From assembly GCF_035046485.1 (NCBI RefSeq), contig NC_085138.1, forward strand, positions 295,102,256 to 295,166,255: 64,000 nt of DNA. Direction: 5' to 3'. The translations under genes were made by a program, and so were the position numbers. Shown piece by piece: positions 21,817-34,400 of the stretch. Within the stretch, counting starts at the first letter, position 1, and each line of letters starts with the position of its first letter. This DNA comes from Aedes albopictus. Taxonomy: Eukaryota; Arthropoda; Insecta; Diptera; Culicidae. Under the pieces are notes generated by a model, which was given only the letters and a program-made list of their open reading frames with translations, was not told the DNA's origin and searched no databases.

Positions 21817-23137
21817 TTACCCGTTTGCTGAATTCAGCTCCTCGATTTGAGTTCGACAAGCGATAACTATCTTCGACCTGGAGAACTTTGACCTATCTGA
21901 ACAGATGTACAGGGGATACTCAAAATAACTGGGACAGGTAAAATTTTCACTTTTCAAAAAATGTTCAACTCGCTGTAACTTTTCGAGAAGGGCATCAAAT
22001 ATTCCCAAATTTTTCACTGTAAATTCATCAACTAGTTGTGTATCAGTGGTCAAAATTTGGAAAAGATCGGGCTTTTCTACACGAAGTTAATAAAGGTTCT
22101 AGAAAAAGGTATAATTATTCGATAGCCAACATTGAGCTGTTATATCTCCGGATTCAATGAACCGAATGCAATAAAATTTTGATCATTTATGACTTATATA
22201 ATGAGCTATTTAAAACATTTGATCAAAGTTAAAATTCTTTACACGAAAGGAAATTATAACGATTAGATAATTTTTCTAATATAACACCAATTTATCCAAA
22301 ACTTCATCATCGTTTCAAAATTCGAGATAGTAATTATAGTTCACTCAAATTCCCTCTAATTGACTTGAATAAATTTATGTTTCAAAGGAAAGCAACCAAA
22401 TAGCCGGCATTAAATTGAAAAAGTAATGGGATGCATATGAAAAATAGATAAATTTACTAAAAAAACATAGAATAAATGAAATCACTATAACTTTTTTTCT
22501 TATTAATAATTTCGAATTAAGTCAACTGTTTTTCAAAGTTCATTCTATTAGTCATAAATGAACAAAATTTCATTACATTCGGTTCATTGAATCCGGAGAT
22601 ATAACAGCTCAGAGTTGGCTCACGGATAATTATACCTTTTTCTAGAATCTTTATAACTTCGTGAAGAATAGCCCGATCTTTTCCAAATTTGAACCACTGA
22701 TACACTACTAGTTGATGAACTTACAGTAAAAATTTTAGAATAGTTGATGCTCCTTTCGAAAAGTTACAGCGAGTTGAACATTTTTTGAAAAGTGAAAATT
22801 TTACCTGTCCCAGATATTTTGAGAATCCCCTGTATATTATTTTACCCATAACGTGCTGCTGAAGTGCTGTTTGCACTCCGCACATAAGAGCAAAGATTTC
22901 GGCCTGAAAAACGGTGCAGTATCTACCAAGTAAATAAGACTGATGCAACTTTAGCTCACGAGAATAAGCACCAGCACCTGCTCGACCTTCGAGAAGGGAG
23001 CCATCAGTGTAACATACGATGCCGTCTGAAATACTTTTCTCCAGATAACCAGATGTCTTCCCGGGAAGGGAATTTCGTGGAAAATGTCCTCTATGGAAAA
23101 TTACAAATAATTGTAAGATCACTTCGAGCAAGGACAA
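21817..23137 (-). pseudogene. LINE RNase H domain split by a MITE
   Basis: The 23137-22721 frame contains CYTDGSLLEGRAGAGAY (first Asp) and VFQAEIFALMCGVQTAL (Glu), then stops at the mariner-like MITE. Beyond the MITE the frame resumes as ICSDRSKFSRS and RTQIEELNSAN (21907-21815), which completes the SD motif of the RNase H fold. This shows that the two pieces were once contiguous. Confidence 0.8.
21910..22832. mobile_element. Long-TIR mariner-like MITE inside the LINE
   Basis: The ends are CAGGGGATACTCAAAATAAC and its counterpart ending TTTTGAGAATCCCCTG, with TA on each side (21908-21909, 22833-22834). The arms pair over more than 300 bp each, leaving a short AT-rich centre, 923 bp in all. 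The termini resemble those of Tc1/mariner elements (inferred). No transposase. Confidence 0.9.
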
Positions 23138-23384
23138 CTATGTTCCAATTCACCAAAAGTGGAAACAACCAGGTGTGTTGATGTGCGGTGCACAGGAATT
23201 TCCTCTAGTAGACCGAATACCCGTAGACTGTAAGTGCAAGAAAGTGCTTCTTGTTTGAGATTAATGTGTAGTTGGGAAACGTCAAAGAGAACTTCGAGTG
23301 CTTCCGTAGGAATTGAAGATAACGCTCCAGACATCGCCTTTGGAAATGGCCTAATTTTGATTGGACCGTTCTCACTTCGCCCTT

Positions 23385-24720
23385 TTACCACCACACAAGA
23401 CATCCATAGGCCAATATAGGACGAACAACAGTTGTGTAGATCCATTTGATATACTTGGGTTTTAAACCCCAAGTTGTACCAAGGGTTCGCCGGCATTGCC
23501 CGAATGCCATATAAGCTTTCTTGATTCTGAACTCAACATGAGGTGTCCAGGAAAGCCTGGAATCAAGAATGACTCCAACGTAGTTTACCTGTTCAGTCAC
23601 ATTGATTTCAGAATCAAAGAGACGTAACGGTTGAACACCATTACGGTTTCGTTTTTTCCGTGAAAAGAACAATAGATGTTTTACTCGGATTTACCGAAAG
23701 GCAATATTGGCGACACCAACCCTCAACTACCTGAAGAGCGTTTTGCATCAGGTCGAAAAGGATGCTGATGCACATACCGACTAACATTGTTAGGTAGTCG
23801 TCGGCAAAATCATAAGTAGGAAAACCGCTATTATTGAGTTGCCTCAATAGCATATCTGCTATGAGATTCCACAAAAGTGGTGATAAGACTCCCCCTTGGG
23901 GGCATCCACAAACACTCAATATCCTAATCGCCGCTTGACGCAACGTCGAGAAGAGATGTCGGTTTTTGAGCATTTGGTGAATCCAATTGGAAATTATTGG
24001 AGATATACCATGACCCCGTGCGGCTTCCAATATGGCATCGAAAGGCACGTTGTCAAAGGCACCCTCGATATCTAAGAAAACACCCAAGCAGGATTGCTTT
24101 TGGGCGAATGCCTTCTCGATATCATAAACAACTTTGGGTAAAAGAGTCACAGTGGACTTTCCAGATTGGTAAGCATGTTGGTTCACATGAAGAGGCACAT
24201 TGGCCAGATGTACATCACGGATGTGATGATCGACAATGTGTTCTAAGCATTTCAGTAGAAAAGAGGTCAAACTGATAGGTCTGAAGCTCTTTGCTTCTTC
24301 ATACGATGCACGACCCACTTTCGGAATAAACTTTACAGTAATATCCCGCCAGAATTTGGGAATATACCCTGTAGCAAAACTGCAAACAAGTAGCTGTTTC
24401 AAAACATGTTTGAAATGATCAAATCCCTTCTGAAGCAAAATAGGATAAAACCCATCTGTCCCAGGAGATTTGAAAGGAGCAAAACTATTAAGTCCCCATT
24501 CAATCGATTCTAAAGTTATGGTACTCCGAATGGAAGCTGAAGAATCATAACTACAAGAAAAAAGATCAGGTTCATCCGAAGATGTAATATCTACACATCC
24601 GGAGAAGTGTGTACTGAATAAACATTCCAAAACTTCCTTATCAGAGGACGCGATATTACCTTTTGGCAAACGAAGGTAGTTCACTTGAAAATCCTTAGAT
24701 TTTGCAAGGATTTTGTTCAA
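23385..24720 (-). pseudogene. LINE reverse transcriptase domain
   Basis: The 359-codon frame 24720-23641 holds the RT motifs in order: SFRPISLTSFLLK, GVFLDIEGAFDNV (first catalytic Asp), GCPQGGVLSPLLWN, and DFADDYLTM (catalytic Asp pair), followed by LSVNPSKTSIVLF. The thumb continues after a frameshift in 23672-23385 (VNYVGVILDSRLSW and RPILAYGCLVWW). All catalytic residues that can be seen are retained; the frameshift into the thumb is the visible damage. Confidence 0.9.
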
Positions 24721-24734
24721 TCGACTGGCTTCAC

Positions 24735-25232
24735 TCAGACTGGAAACATTTGTACAAAGGTTTTCCAGCCGGATCGTTCAGCTGACCGAAGAGCTTTCTG
24801 GTAGGCCTTGCGAGCCGACCTGAAAGCCTCCGATCCAGGTGAACGTCGTCTGTTCCAACTCTTTCTACATTGTTTCCTGAGCTTCGCCAGATCGGAGTTC
24901 CACCAAGGGGTTCCTCTTGTGGTCTTCACAGACCGCAGAGGGCAGGCTTCTTCAAAAGCTTTCATGATGAAAGCCGTTGTAATATCAACGGCATCATCTA
25001 AATCACTTGAAGTGTCAATGGATGGTGAGTATCTATGAAATTTGGCTGCAACCAAATCGGTAAAGAGATCCCAGTTGGTTGACCGGGGGTTCCTGAAACG
25101 CAAAGTTTGCGAAGTAACATTCACATGTTCAAACAAGATGTAGCGATGGTCAGATAAAGATTCTTCATCTGACACATGCCAATTGGTCAGCTCGTGACTA
25201 ATTCTGCTAGAGCAAAGCGTTATGTCTAACAC
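24735..25232 (-). pseudogene. LINE endonuclease end and EN-RT linker
   Basis: A 165-codon frame. It starts at the end of the endonuclease (SDHRYI) and passes into a basic linker (WNSDLAKLRKQCRKSWNRRR) that commonly precedes RT in these elements. It is one nucleotide-frame away from both neighbours, and continues the coding order of the LINE. Confidence 0.8.
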
Positions 25233-25815
25233 TTCCTCTCTCTCTAGCAGATACCATGAAGGTTGGGCAGTGGCCTATGTTAAGTAATCCAAGATCTGTA
25301 CTATTTAAGTACTCCATCAAACTGGAGTCTCTTAAATTGATGTCTGAGCTGCCCCAGATTATATGTTGAGCATTATCATCACTACCAACAATTAGCGGAA
25401 GGCCTTTTGAAGTGCAGTATGCGATGACTTGCTTGAAAGCATCCGTAGGGGATGGTTCATCATGCGGTAAATACACCGAACAATAAACATATTTCCTGTT
25501 GAGGATTCCAACAGATACATCGATTGTGATAGCACATACATCTCTAGTAGGTAGTTCAGAGATGAGTGTAGCAACGATTGCGTTGTTGACAAGCACGCAT
25601 GCTCGAGGCATGACACGTGAGTTTACCATTTAAATTTTACTGAAAGAAGCAAACACCGGAATCACAAGGTTTCCTAGATAGAAATGTCCCTTACGAAAGT
25701 AAGGTTCTTGGACCAACGCCACTTGAAGCTACACCATTTTGCATAAGTCTACAAAGATTGTTCGTTGCAGTTCTTTTGTTCTGAAAACTGATCTGAGCTA
25801 TCCTATTCGTAGCCA
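25207..25815 (-). pseudogene. LINE apurinic-like endonuclease domain
   Basis: The minus-strand frames start near 25810 with a decayed N-terminal part (NRIAQISFQNKRTATNN-like, stop-interrupted). They continue in a 140-codon frame at 25629-25207 carrying VGSDDNAQHIIWGSS and LGLLNIGHCPTF, which fit the DxNxH and N-x-PTF motifs of LINE endonucleases. The SDH motif (SLSDHRYILF) follows in the next frame at about 25160. At least three frame breaks make it non-functional. Confidence 0.85.
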
Positions 25816-26027
25816 CTACCCAAACTAGGAAAGATTAAACTCTTAACAATCATAGCACAAAAAAGAACAGCAACAATAAAGCCAGGTCGGTATTGATTTG
25901 AATGCGTCAAAGGCGAGGATGCACAGAATACACCGTGTAAAACGCATAATGCGAAACCTTATAGGTGAAAATTTAAACTTATTAACAACATCTACATAAT
26001 CCTGCCCTTCCTCCTCTCCTCTTCTTG

Positions 26028-26291
26028 GCGTAACGTCCTCGCTGGGACAAAGCCTGCTTCTCAGCTTAGTGTTCAATGAGCACTTCCACAGTTTTTAACT
26101 GAGAGCTTCCTCTGCCAATGACCATTTTGCATGTGTATATCGTGTGGCAGGCACGAAGATACTCTATGCCCAAGGTAGTCAAGGAAATTTCCTTTACGAA
26201 AAGATCCTGGGCCGACCGGGAATCGAACCCGTCACCCTCAGCATGGTCATGCTGAATACCCGTGCGTTTACCGCCTCGGCTATATGGGCCC
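26028..26291 (-). mobile_element. tRNA-derived SINE, copy 1
   Basis: On the minus strand it opens GGGCCCATATAGCCGAGGCG (box A), followed by GACGGGTTCGATTCCCGGTC (box B), then a tRNA-unrelated body ending GCGTAACGTC. It is nearly identical to 46044-46308, so it is a recently active family. The tRNA-like head lacks a proper anticodon arm and is not a tRNA gene. Confidence 0.9.
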
Positions 26292-26699
26292 GCCCTTATT
26301 CAGCCTCAAGTATGAGATTGAAGAAGAGCAGCTGATTGTCTCGGAGAAACACAAAGTCCTCCGCGCTATTGCACCGGTTAGCACAGTAAGGGCAAATACT
26401 GTGGAGGGTGCCCTGGTACTCCACAGGCTCCGTTTGCGATTAGGTTTTATAAGACCCCCCTAACCATTCATTCCTAGGCACGGTAAGCGTAAAGACGCAT
26501 AAGACCTTGAATTAGGGGATTAGTGGACTCCTACCACTGTGACAGGCGGTCCGTAGTACTATTCTTAGCCAGTTGAACCAACCGCTACCCACAATACACA
26601 GTTATCTAGGCTGACCGGGAAAAGAAGGTAATATTGGTGATCAACTTCATACGGGTCCGAAAAGTCGGCGAGATATTGAGAAGACATGCTATGATTGTC

Positions 26700-28160
26700 T
26701 TACCTATTAGATGGAGCGGAAACTTAATCGGTTTGTGTTTTTTTTTTAGCAAAGACAACCATCTCAGTTTTCTCCGGAGAGAATTCGATACCCAGCTTGA
26801 GAGCCCAAGTTGACAAATTGTCCAAAGTACAGTGTATCAAACAATTGTCCGTACAGCAATTTTTTTGTCAAAATAATTTTTCATTTTAATGTTAATAACT
26901 TTTTTATGCGTCAATCAGAAACGCTGAAATTTTGACCAATCATGAATCATGTATTAAAGCTCCATTGGTAAAATTTTGAGCGAGATCGAATAAGTTTTCT
27001 GAAAGTTATAGAACTTTAAGTAAAACTTTTAAGATTTTTGAACGCATTTTTAAAACATTTTATCTCAATATGTACGCGATGAATTTTTTCATTTTTTTTG
27101 TGTTACATCTTATACCTAAGGCTTTCATATGCAGCCATGTTTGGGGTTTTATATTCACTAAAAAAAATATGAAAAATGTGCGTATGTAGTTGACGATGTT
27201 TTAAAATTTACCATATTTTGCACATATAATCTGCCAAACGTTTTCCACCAATAAAAGTGCAATAACTGAACAAAAAATCCATAGGACCTACTCTTCATAT
27301 GTAGTTTAGTAGGTCCTGTATAAAAATATATCATTAAGAGAGTTTAAAATAGTTGAAAACACTTGGCACTTTTATTGATCAAAATAGGATAAATTTTCAA
27401 ATAACACTCTGAACATATACAGATTTTTCATATTTTTTGTAGTGAATAGAAAACCTTAAACGAAGCTGCATATGAAAGCCTTAGGTATAAGCTGTAACAC
27501 GAAAAATATTGAAAAAGTTTCATCAAGTACATATTGAGATATAATGTTTTAAAAATGTATTCAAAAATTTTATACGTTTTACTAAAAGTTCTATAACTTT
27601 CAGAAAACTTATTCGATCTCGCTCAAAATTTTACCAATGGAGCTTTAATATATGGGTTATAATTGGTCAAAATTTCAGCGTTTTTGATTGACGTACAAAA
27701 AGTTATAATCATCTAAATGAAACATTATTTTGACCAAAACATTGCTGTACGGACAATTGTTTGATACACTGTATGTATCCTGTAGTGGTCCTTGCAGATC
27801 GACTGCTATTGATCCCGTTACAGAAACAACACAGTCATCTGCAAGCTGTCTCAATGAGCAAGTTTCCGCGAGACAATCATCTATGTCTCTGGCATAAAAA
27901 AATGTAAAGAAGGAGGCTTAAACATGAACCCTGGGGCAGACCCATGTAATTCCTCAAAATTATCAATTCACCATGAGCAAAACTCACCTGCTTCTCAAAC
28001 AGCAAATCATACAAAAAGTTGTACAAAATTGGTGAAAGGCCACTTTCGTGTTGTTTGTCGGAAAGAAACCCCCTAATATCCAAAAACATTGAGCCCATTT
28101 GCTGCTTTTGAGCAAAGGCAAGCTTATCTTCATGATGTTGTTGATGCTTGTTGAATCATT
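26700..28160 (-). pseudogene. LINE reverse transcriptase fragment
   Basis: Reading the minus strand from 28100: GSMFLDIRGFLSD (degenerate first motif), a palm segment with FAHGELIILRNYMGLPQGSC (the GxPQGS motif), then near 27840 QLADDCVVSVTGSI (catalytic Asp pair) in another frame. After the 942-bp MITE, LDNLSTWALKLGIEFSPEK and MVVFAKK follow at about 26825-26740. The order is that of a Jockey/LOA/R1-like RT. Several frameshifts and a lost stretch between the first motif and its helix make it inactive. Confidence 0.85.
26830..27771. mobile_element. Long-TIR mariner-like MITE in the second LINE
   Basis: The termini CAGTGTATCAAACAATTGTC and GACAATTGTTTGATACACTG are perfect inverted repeats next to TA (26828-26829, 27772-27773). 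The arms pair over roughly 400 bp (for example TCGAATAAGTTTTCTGAAAG against CTTTCAGAAAACTTATTCGA). It is 942 bp and noncoding. A partial relative lies at about 56745-56905. Confidence 0.9.
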
Positions 28161-29589
28161 CAATAACCAAAAATAATTTCCGTGGCAATAAAGCAGAAAT
28201 CCAAATTAAATGTATCCTATTGTAGGCGGATCAACTACATACTAAATTGTTGCCCGTTACCCGAAACAGTTTACAATTGAGGCTTTGAATAAACATTCAA
28301 CAACCACGGAGGATTGAGCGGCATCGTATTTCACGTGTTCCCACTTCGAAACCATGTTTAATAGAGAGAGCGAGATAATCCCACCCGAATATCACTCGCA
28401 TGTTCATAATTTAGCATTTAGTTGGATCCTATCCGGGGACAAATCCGAACCAAAATTTACTCCCAAAAAGCCTCAACCCAGGCTGCTGTGCTGGGGCTGG
28501 CACACCAAAACCCAAATTAATGCCAGCCAACATCCATCCACGGGCACACGGTGCGGTTTACATTGTGTTTCGTGGCCCAAATCTGATTTTATTGTTCCTC
28601 TCAGCAATTTCAACGATATTTTTTTTTGTTTCGTTCATTTCTCATAACATGCTCGATAGTTTCCTGGGTTTCGCCCCGCACGGAGAGGTGCAAACATTGG
28701 AATTAATCCGGTTTAATTCCCGGTGAAATTTAAACGGAAAGCTAAAGAGACCGTGAATAATTAAAGCTTTCGCTCCGACGACGGCGCGGCGGTGCTTGTG
28801 CAAATCGAGAAGCAGGATTCACCTCTCTTCAGCATTTTTTTTTTTCGGACTGTTTGGAATGCTCCACAGGCACAGCCAGCGTATGATAGTGGAGTGAACA
28901 TGATACAACTATGGTTACCGAGTGGAATCACGGCGAACAGAGACGGGTATTAATTAATTCAGAAATTATTTCGTTCTAGCCGTAGATAGTGCGACCGACC
29001 GCCGAGCCACCACCGTTTTTCCAGTAGAATAACTAGCCACAGAAGAAGTCCAATGTCGCGACTATTCGTGTGACTAACATCTAGTTTGCCACGCCCTTAC
29101 AGCGTCAGTAGCGGTACTAGAAGTGTCAAATAAATTTTATTTACCAAAACAGAAGATCCTCTATCAGCTGGACAGTTGAAAACAATCAATTATTACAAAT
29201 AAAGTTATAAATGTAATTAAATACGAAAAGTGCCTACAGCGCCATTGGAGTTCTAGTGTATTTCTATTGTTTTTCCCGAGTGGAACAATTTCCTTTGGCA
29301 TGCAGTTTGAACAGCAACAGCCGTGATGGATGAGCGGTATGACGAAGATGTGATTACTTTCGTGAGCTAGGTTGATTGCGATGAGATTTATGCATGTGCG
29401 CTGCCGACCGAGATGATGAGATGGAAAACGGGCGGCACGGGGAACAAGCTGCTACAGCTTGCTGCAACGGCTAATCAACAGGGCGGTGCTTCGGAGCTCT
29501 AGCTCTGAGAAGCTGCGTTTGTGATTATCTCCAGGATGACTAAATTTAGAGCAGTGTTACCCAAATCTTACTAAAGGTTTGTTCAGACA
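28161..29589. other. Apparently unique island, possibly promoter or 5' region of a host gene
   Basis: No repeat ends or transposon proteins. GC content rises between 28750 and 29520. The open frame at 28354-28647 has no recognisable domain. A possible first coding exon is listed separately at 29326-29361. Confidence 0.35.
29326..29361 (+). CDS. Possible first coding exon of a host gene
   Basis: ATG at 29326 (context CCGTG) opens twelve codons, MDERYDEDVITF, that end exactly before GTGAGC at 29362. Without splicing the frame stops two codons later. The acidic start and donor would suit a first exon ending in phase 0. No downstream exon was found, and the evidence is a short ATG-to-donor run only. 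Confidence 0.2.
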
Positions 29590-31241
29590 TGTCAGGAATT
29601 TCCCTGTAGGGTTCCTCTGATAATTTCCCAAGGAATTCTTTCAGAAATTTAGCCAGCAGCTCCTCCAAGAACTTCTAAAGGAATTCTGTAGAAAATTTAT
29701 CAGGATTTTCCCCAGAATGTCTTTAATGATTCTTCAGAGATTCCTGCAGCCATTTCCCCAGGACATATATTAGAAAATGTCCCAGGGATTCTTTTAGAAT
29801 TTTTCACAAAAATTTCTCATAAAAATTCCCCAGAAATTTCTTTAGAAATTTCCCCAGAAACTTTCCCAGTAATTGATCAAGGAATATCTCTATAAAATTA
29901 TGGAGAGATTTTCTCCATTATTCCTCCATAAATTTTCCAAGGATTTTTCTTAGGATTTCCATTAGTAATTTCAAAATAAACTTCTCTTTTCCCCAGAAAG
30001 TCTTTCAGAAAGTTGTTAAGATATTCCTACAGGAAATTTGCCAGAAATTCCTCTGAGAATTTACCCAGAAATACCTTAAAGAATTTTACACGGATTCTTT
30101 AAAGTATTTCTCCAGGATTTCTTTAAAGATTGATCCAAAAGCTCATTCAAAAATTTCTGGAATTTCTCTGGAATTCTATCGGAAATTTCTCAAAACTTAC
30201 TCCAAGATTTCCACAAAGATTTCTCCAGAAATTTCCCAAGGATTTCGTATAGGAAATTTTCCCAGGAATTCTTCCAGAAATATCCTCATGAATTCTTTTA
30301 TAAATTTCCAAAACATTTCGATTGGGGACTTTCCCATATTTTTACGATATTTGATTCAGGAGTTCCTCTGAAAACTTTCCTAGGAATTCTTCCAGAAATT
30401 TACACAGGAGCTTCTCCAAGAAATTCTTCAAGAATTCTGTTAAACATTTTCTTAGGAATTTTCCCGGAAATGCCTTCTTGAATTTCCTAGACATTCCTTC
30501 AGGAATTTCCCCATAATTTCCTTTGGGAATTTCAAATGATTTGTTTTCTCAGATTCTCCAGGATTTTTTTCATGAAGTTTCTCAGAAATTTCTTCAAGAT
30601 ATTTCGTAGGAAGTTCTTCCGAGATTCCTCCAAGAATTAGAAATTTCCTGCGAAAATAATTTAGGGTTTTTCCAAACATACCCTTCCCACCCAAATATCC
30701 CCTGGATTAATTTTTGGAAACGTGCCTGAAAATTTCCCAGGAATTCCATTAAACGAGTTCTCCCTGAAATTTCTTCAGGTATTTCACCAGAAACTTCTAG
30801 AGAAATTTCTTCTGTAGTAACTGTAGGAATTTTCCTTGATTTCCATTAGGAATTTCAGACAAATTCTTTCAGGAATTTTTCCAGAAATTTCCGCAAAAAA
30901 AATATTGCAATAATTTCCTCAGGAATCGCCCTTGGAATTTTCCGAGAATTCTCTTCATGAATTTCTCCAGGAATTTCTTCAAGGACTCTTTCAGAAATTT
31001 CTCATGAAATTTCCTTAGGAGTTCCTCCAGAAAATTTCCTCAGAAATTAGTACAAGAATATCCCTCTCCAAAGTCCTCTAAGAATTTCTTCATATGTATT
31101 CCAGGAATTCTTTAAGAAATTTCTTCTGAAAATTTTCCATGCATTTTACTAAAAAATCCTACAAGAATTGCGCAAATATTCATCTGAGAATTTTTACCTA
31201 GCAGCTTATCCAAGAATTTCCACAGGAACTCAGTAGAAAAC
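29590..31241 (-). repeat. Degenerate short-period satellite, block C1
   Basis: Same family as block A but read in the opposite sense (TTCCTCCAGGAATTTCCC-like on the plus strand). The open frames are artefacts of the repeat. Confidence 0.9.
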
Positions 31242-31245
31242 TTAA

Positions 31246-31489
31246 GGACAAACGTCTTGACATCCTACTTCAACAGTGCATGAGAACTTCAGACGCACAA
31301 ATCTCAAGCAGCAAGCTTCAAACAACAATGATTTTTATTATTCTGTTCCTGCTCACTTATATTAAGCTTAAAATGAGAAGCTCAGGTGCGCTGGTTTTGT
31401 TTACGAAGAGATTTGTGCCCTCAAAATCGTGAGTAGGTGCCAAAGTCGGGCATTGTGGCGGCCATTTTGGTATTCTAACAAGTCTGTCC
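31246..31489. mobile_element. TTAA-flanked MITE inside the satellite
   Basis: The ends GGACAAACGTCTTGACAT and TTCTAACAAGTCTGTCC are imperfect inverted repeats, flanked by TTAA (31242-31245, 31490-31493). Its unique 244 bp stands out from the surrounding satellite, so the boundaries are clear. Confidence 0.8.
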
Positions 31490-31493
31490 TTAA

Positions 31494-34400
31494 TCAGTGA
31501 TTTCCCCAGCATGCTTTCAAGTATTCCGCAGTCATTCCTCCCTGATATCCATTAGAAAATGTCCCTAGGAGTTCTTTTAGACATTTCCCCAACATTATTT
31601 TTTCAAAAATATTCCAGGAATTTTTTCTAGGAATTTCCCCAAAAAATTTCTCAGAAATTGCTCCGAGAATTTCTCTAGAAAATTGTTGAAAAAATTTCCT
31701 CCATAATTCCGTAATTTTTCTAGGAATTTCCTTAGGATTTCCTTCACTAATTTCAAAAGGAATTCTTTCTGATTTCCACCAGGAAGTTTTCAAAAATTCC
31801 TCAAGGAATTTTCCCAGAAGTACCTTCAGGAACTATCCACAGATAACTCCAATAATTTCCCTCAAAAATTTACCCAGGAGCTTTTCCAATAATTTCTAAA
31901 ATAATTGTCTGAAACTTCCCAGAAATTTCCTATGGATTTTCTTTAAGAAATAGCCTCCGGAATTTTCCCAGGAATTCTTCCAGAAACATCACCATGAACA
32001 CTTCTAAAAATTTTATCAGGAATTTCTAACGAATTTCCATTAAGAATTTTTACATATATTGTTTACGGGAGTTCCTCTTATAATCGCCCTAGGAATTCTT
32101 TCAGAAATTTACCCAGGAGCTACTTCAAGAAATTCTTCAGGAATTCTGTCGAAAATTTCCTCACGTATTTGCCCAGAAATGCCTTTATGTTTCCAGGAAT
32201 TTCCTAATAACTTCCATTGGGAATTCCAAAAGAAATTATTTCTGAGATTCCCCTAAAAATCTTCCAAGAAGTTTTTTAGAAATTTATCCAGAAAAACACA
32301 AGGAATTTTTTTCCTTTAGAAAATGTACCTGGAAATCCCTTCAAAAAAGTCCTAAGAAAATATTTAAGGAATAGTCCCCGAAAATCGCCCCAATAATGTC
32401 TAGAACGATTCCTTCAGGAATTTCCCCTGGATTTATTATCGAAAATGTGCTTGAAAATTGCCCAGGAATGTTCTAAAAAATTTCCTCCAAAATTCCTCCA
32501 CGAATTTTCCCTGAAATTTCTTCAGGATTTTTCCTAGAAACTTCTTAAGAAATTTCTTTAGTAATTACTGTAGGAATTCCTTCAGGATTTCCATTAAGAA
32601 TTCCAAAGAAATCCTTTCAGGAAGTTTTCTATAAATTTCCGCAAAAGTGTTCCAATAATTTCCTCAGGAACTGCACTTGGGATTCTCCTGGAATTGCACT
32701 TGGAACTTTCCATGGATTTTCTTCATGAATGATTCCAGAAACTTCTTCAAGAATTCTCTTAGAAATTCCTTTTGAAATTTCCTAAGGAGTTGCTCCAGGA
32801 AATTTCTCCAGAAATTAGTACAAGAATTTCCCTCTCCAAATTCTTCTAAGAGTTTCTTCGTATTTGTCCAGGAATTCTTAAAGAAATTTCATCAGGAAAT
32901 TCTCCAAGAATTTCTCCATCAATTTCGCCAGAAATTCCTACAAGAATTCCATAAATATTTACCCGGGAAATTTTACCCAGTAGCTCTTCAAAGAATTTCC
33001 ACAGGAATTCTGCAGAAAATGTAACCAGGGGTTTCGTCAGAATGCCTTCAAGTATTCCGCAGAGATTCATGCAGCAGTTTCCCCTAGATATCCATTAGAA
33101 AATGTCACCTGGAATACTTTCAGAAATTTCACAAAACATTCTTTCAAAAACATCCCAGGAATTTCTGTGGAAGTTTCCCCAGAAACTTTTTGAGACATTT
33201 CATTAGATTTTTTTTAATATTCCCCAGGAATTTGCTAAGGATTCCCACTCGTTATTTTAAAAAGAATGCTTCCTGATTATATTTCAGGAAGTTTTTCAAA
33301 AATTCCTTCAAGAAATTTTCAAGGAATTTCCCGAGGATTTCCTTCAAAAATTTACCCAGAAACTCTTGCAAAAATTTTCTCAGAAATTCTGTTGGAAATT
33401 TACCAGAAATTCCTTGAGCATTTCCCCAAAGATTCTTCCAAAAATTTCCCAAGGATTTCTTACAGGAAATGGCCTCTGGAGTTTCCCCAGAAATTCTTCC
33501 ATAAATATTTCCTTTAACTGTTCAGGCGTTTCCCCTCGAATTTTCAAAGGATTTCCATTAGGGATTTTCAAACATTTTTTAGCGGAAATTTTTAAGGATT
33601 TCTTTTGATAATAACCCTAGGAATTCCTTCAGAAATTTACCAAGCAGATTCCTTCAGGAATTTCCTCATAATTTCCATTGGGAAATTGAATAGAAATTAT
33701 TTTTGAGATTCCCAAGGATTTCTCATAACAAGTTTCTTAGAAATTTCTCCAAAATATCTTTTGAGATTCCTCCAGGATATTTTAGAAGAAATATCCACAA
33801 AAATCTCCCCAAGAATGTCTGAGATTCCTTCAGAAATTTCCCTCGAATTATTTGTTGAAAATGTTCCAGGAAATTCTCCAGGCATTTTTTCGAAAGCTTA
33901 TCAAAAATTCCTATAAAAATTTTCCCGGAAATTCCTTAAGAAATTTCTTCAATAATAACTAGGAATTTCCCATGGATTTCCATTAGGAATTTCAGAGAAA
34001 TTCTTTCAAGAAGTCTCCCAGAAACTTCCGCCAAAAATGTTTAAATAACTTCCTCAGGCATTGCTCTAGTATTTCCTCGGAATTGCCCTAAGAACTTTCC
34101 ATTAATTCCACAGAATTTTTTTTTAGAATTATTTCAGATATTCCTTATGAAATTCCCTCAGGTATCTCCTGGAAACTTCCCCAGTAATAAAACAAAAAGT
34201 TCCCTCGCCACATTTTGCTAAGATTTTTTTTGCATATTTTTTCTAGGACATTCTTGAAGAAATTTCTTTAAGTATTCCTCAGAGAATCCTGCAGCCATTT
34301 TCCCTGGATATCCATTAGTAAATGTTTCCAGGGCAGAAATTATTTTAAAAGATTTCCCAAATTCTTTAAAAAACATCCAAGCAATTTCTCCAGGCATTTC

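Larger units (their letters stand above)
21785..25815 (-). mobile_element. Degenerate EN-RT-RNase H LINE (LOA/Jockey-like)
   Basis: A minus-strand non-LTR element with endonuclease, reverse transcriptase and RNase H domains in that order, broken by frameshifts and by a 923-bp mariner-like MITE (21910-22832) inside the RNase H region. The domain order EN-RT-RNH fits LOA, I or R1-like clades. Fragments of the same family occur at 9690-9920. The 3' end is cut off at the foldback MITE at 21782. No target duplication could be found. Confidence 0.85.
26292..28160 (-). mobile_element. Second degenerate LINE, split by a MITE
   Basis: Minus-strand RT fragments lie on both sides of the TA element at 26830-27771. 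The portion at 26292-26700 is probably further 3' sequence of the same element, but is too decayed to read. No ends or target duplication found. Confidence 0.7.

Noticed and set aside
28354..28647. 97-codon ORF in the unique island
   Set aside because: No domain, no splice or promoter support, and the composition is unremarkable.
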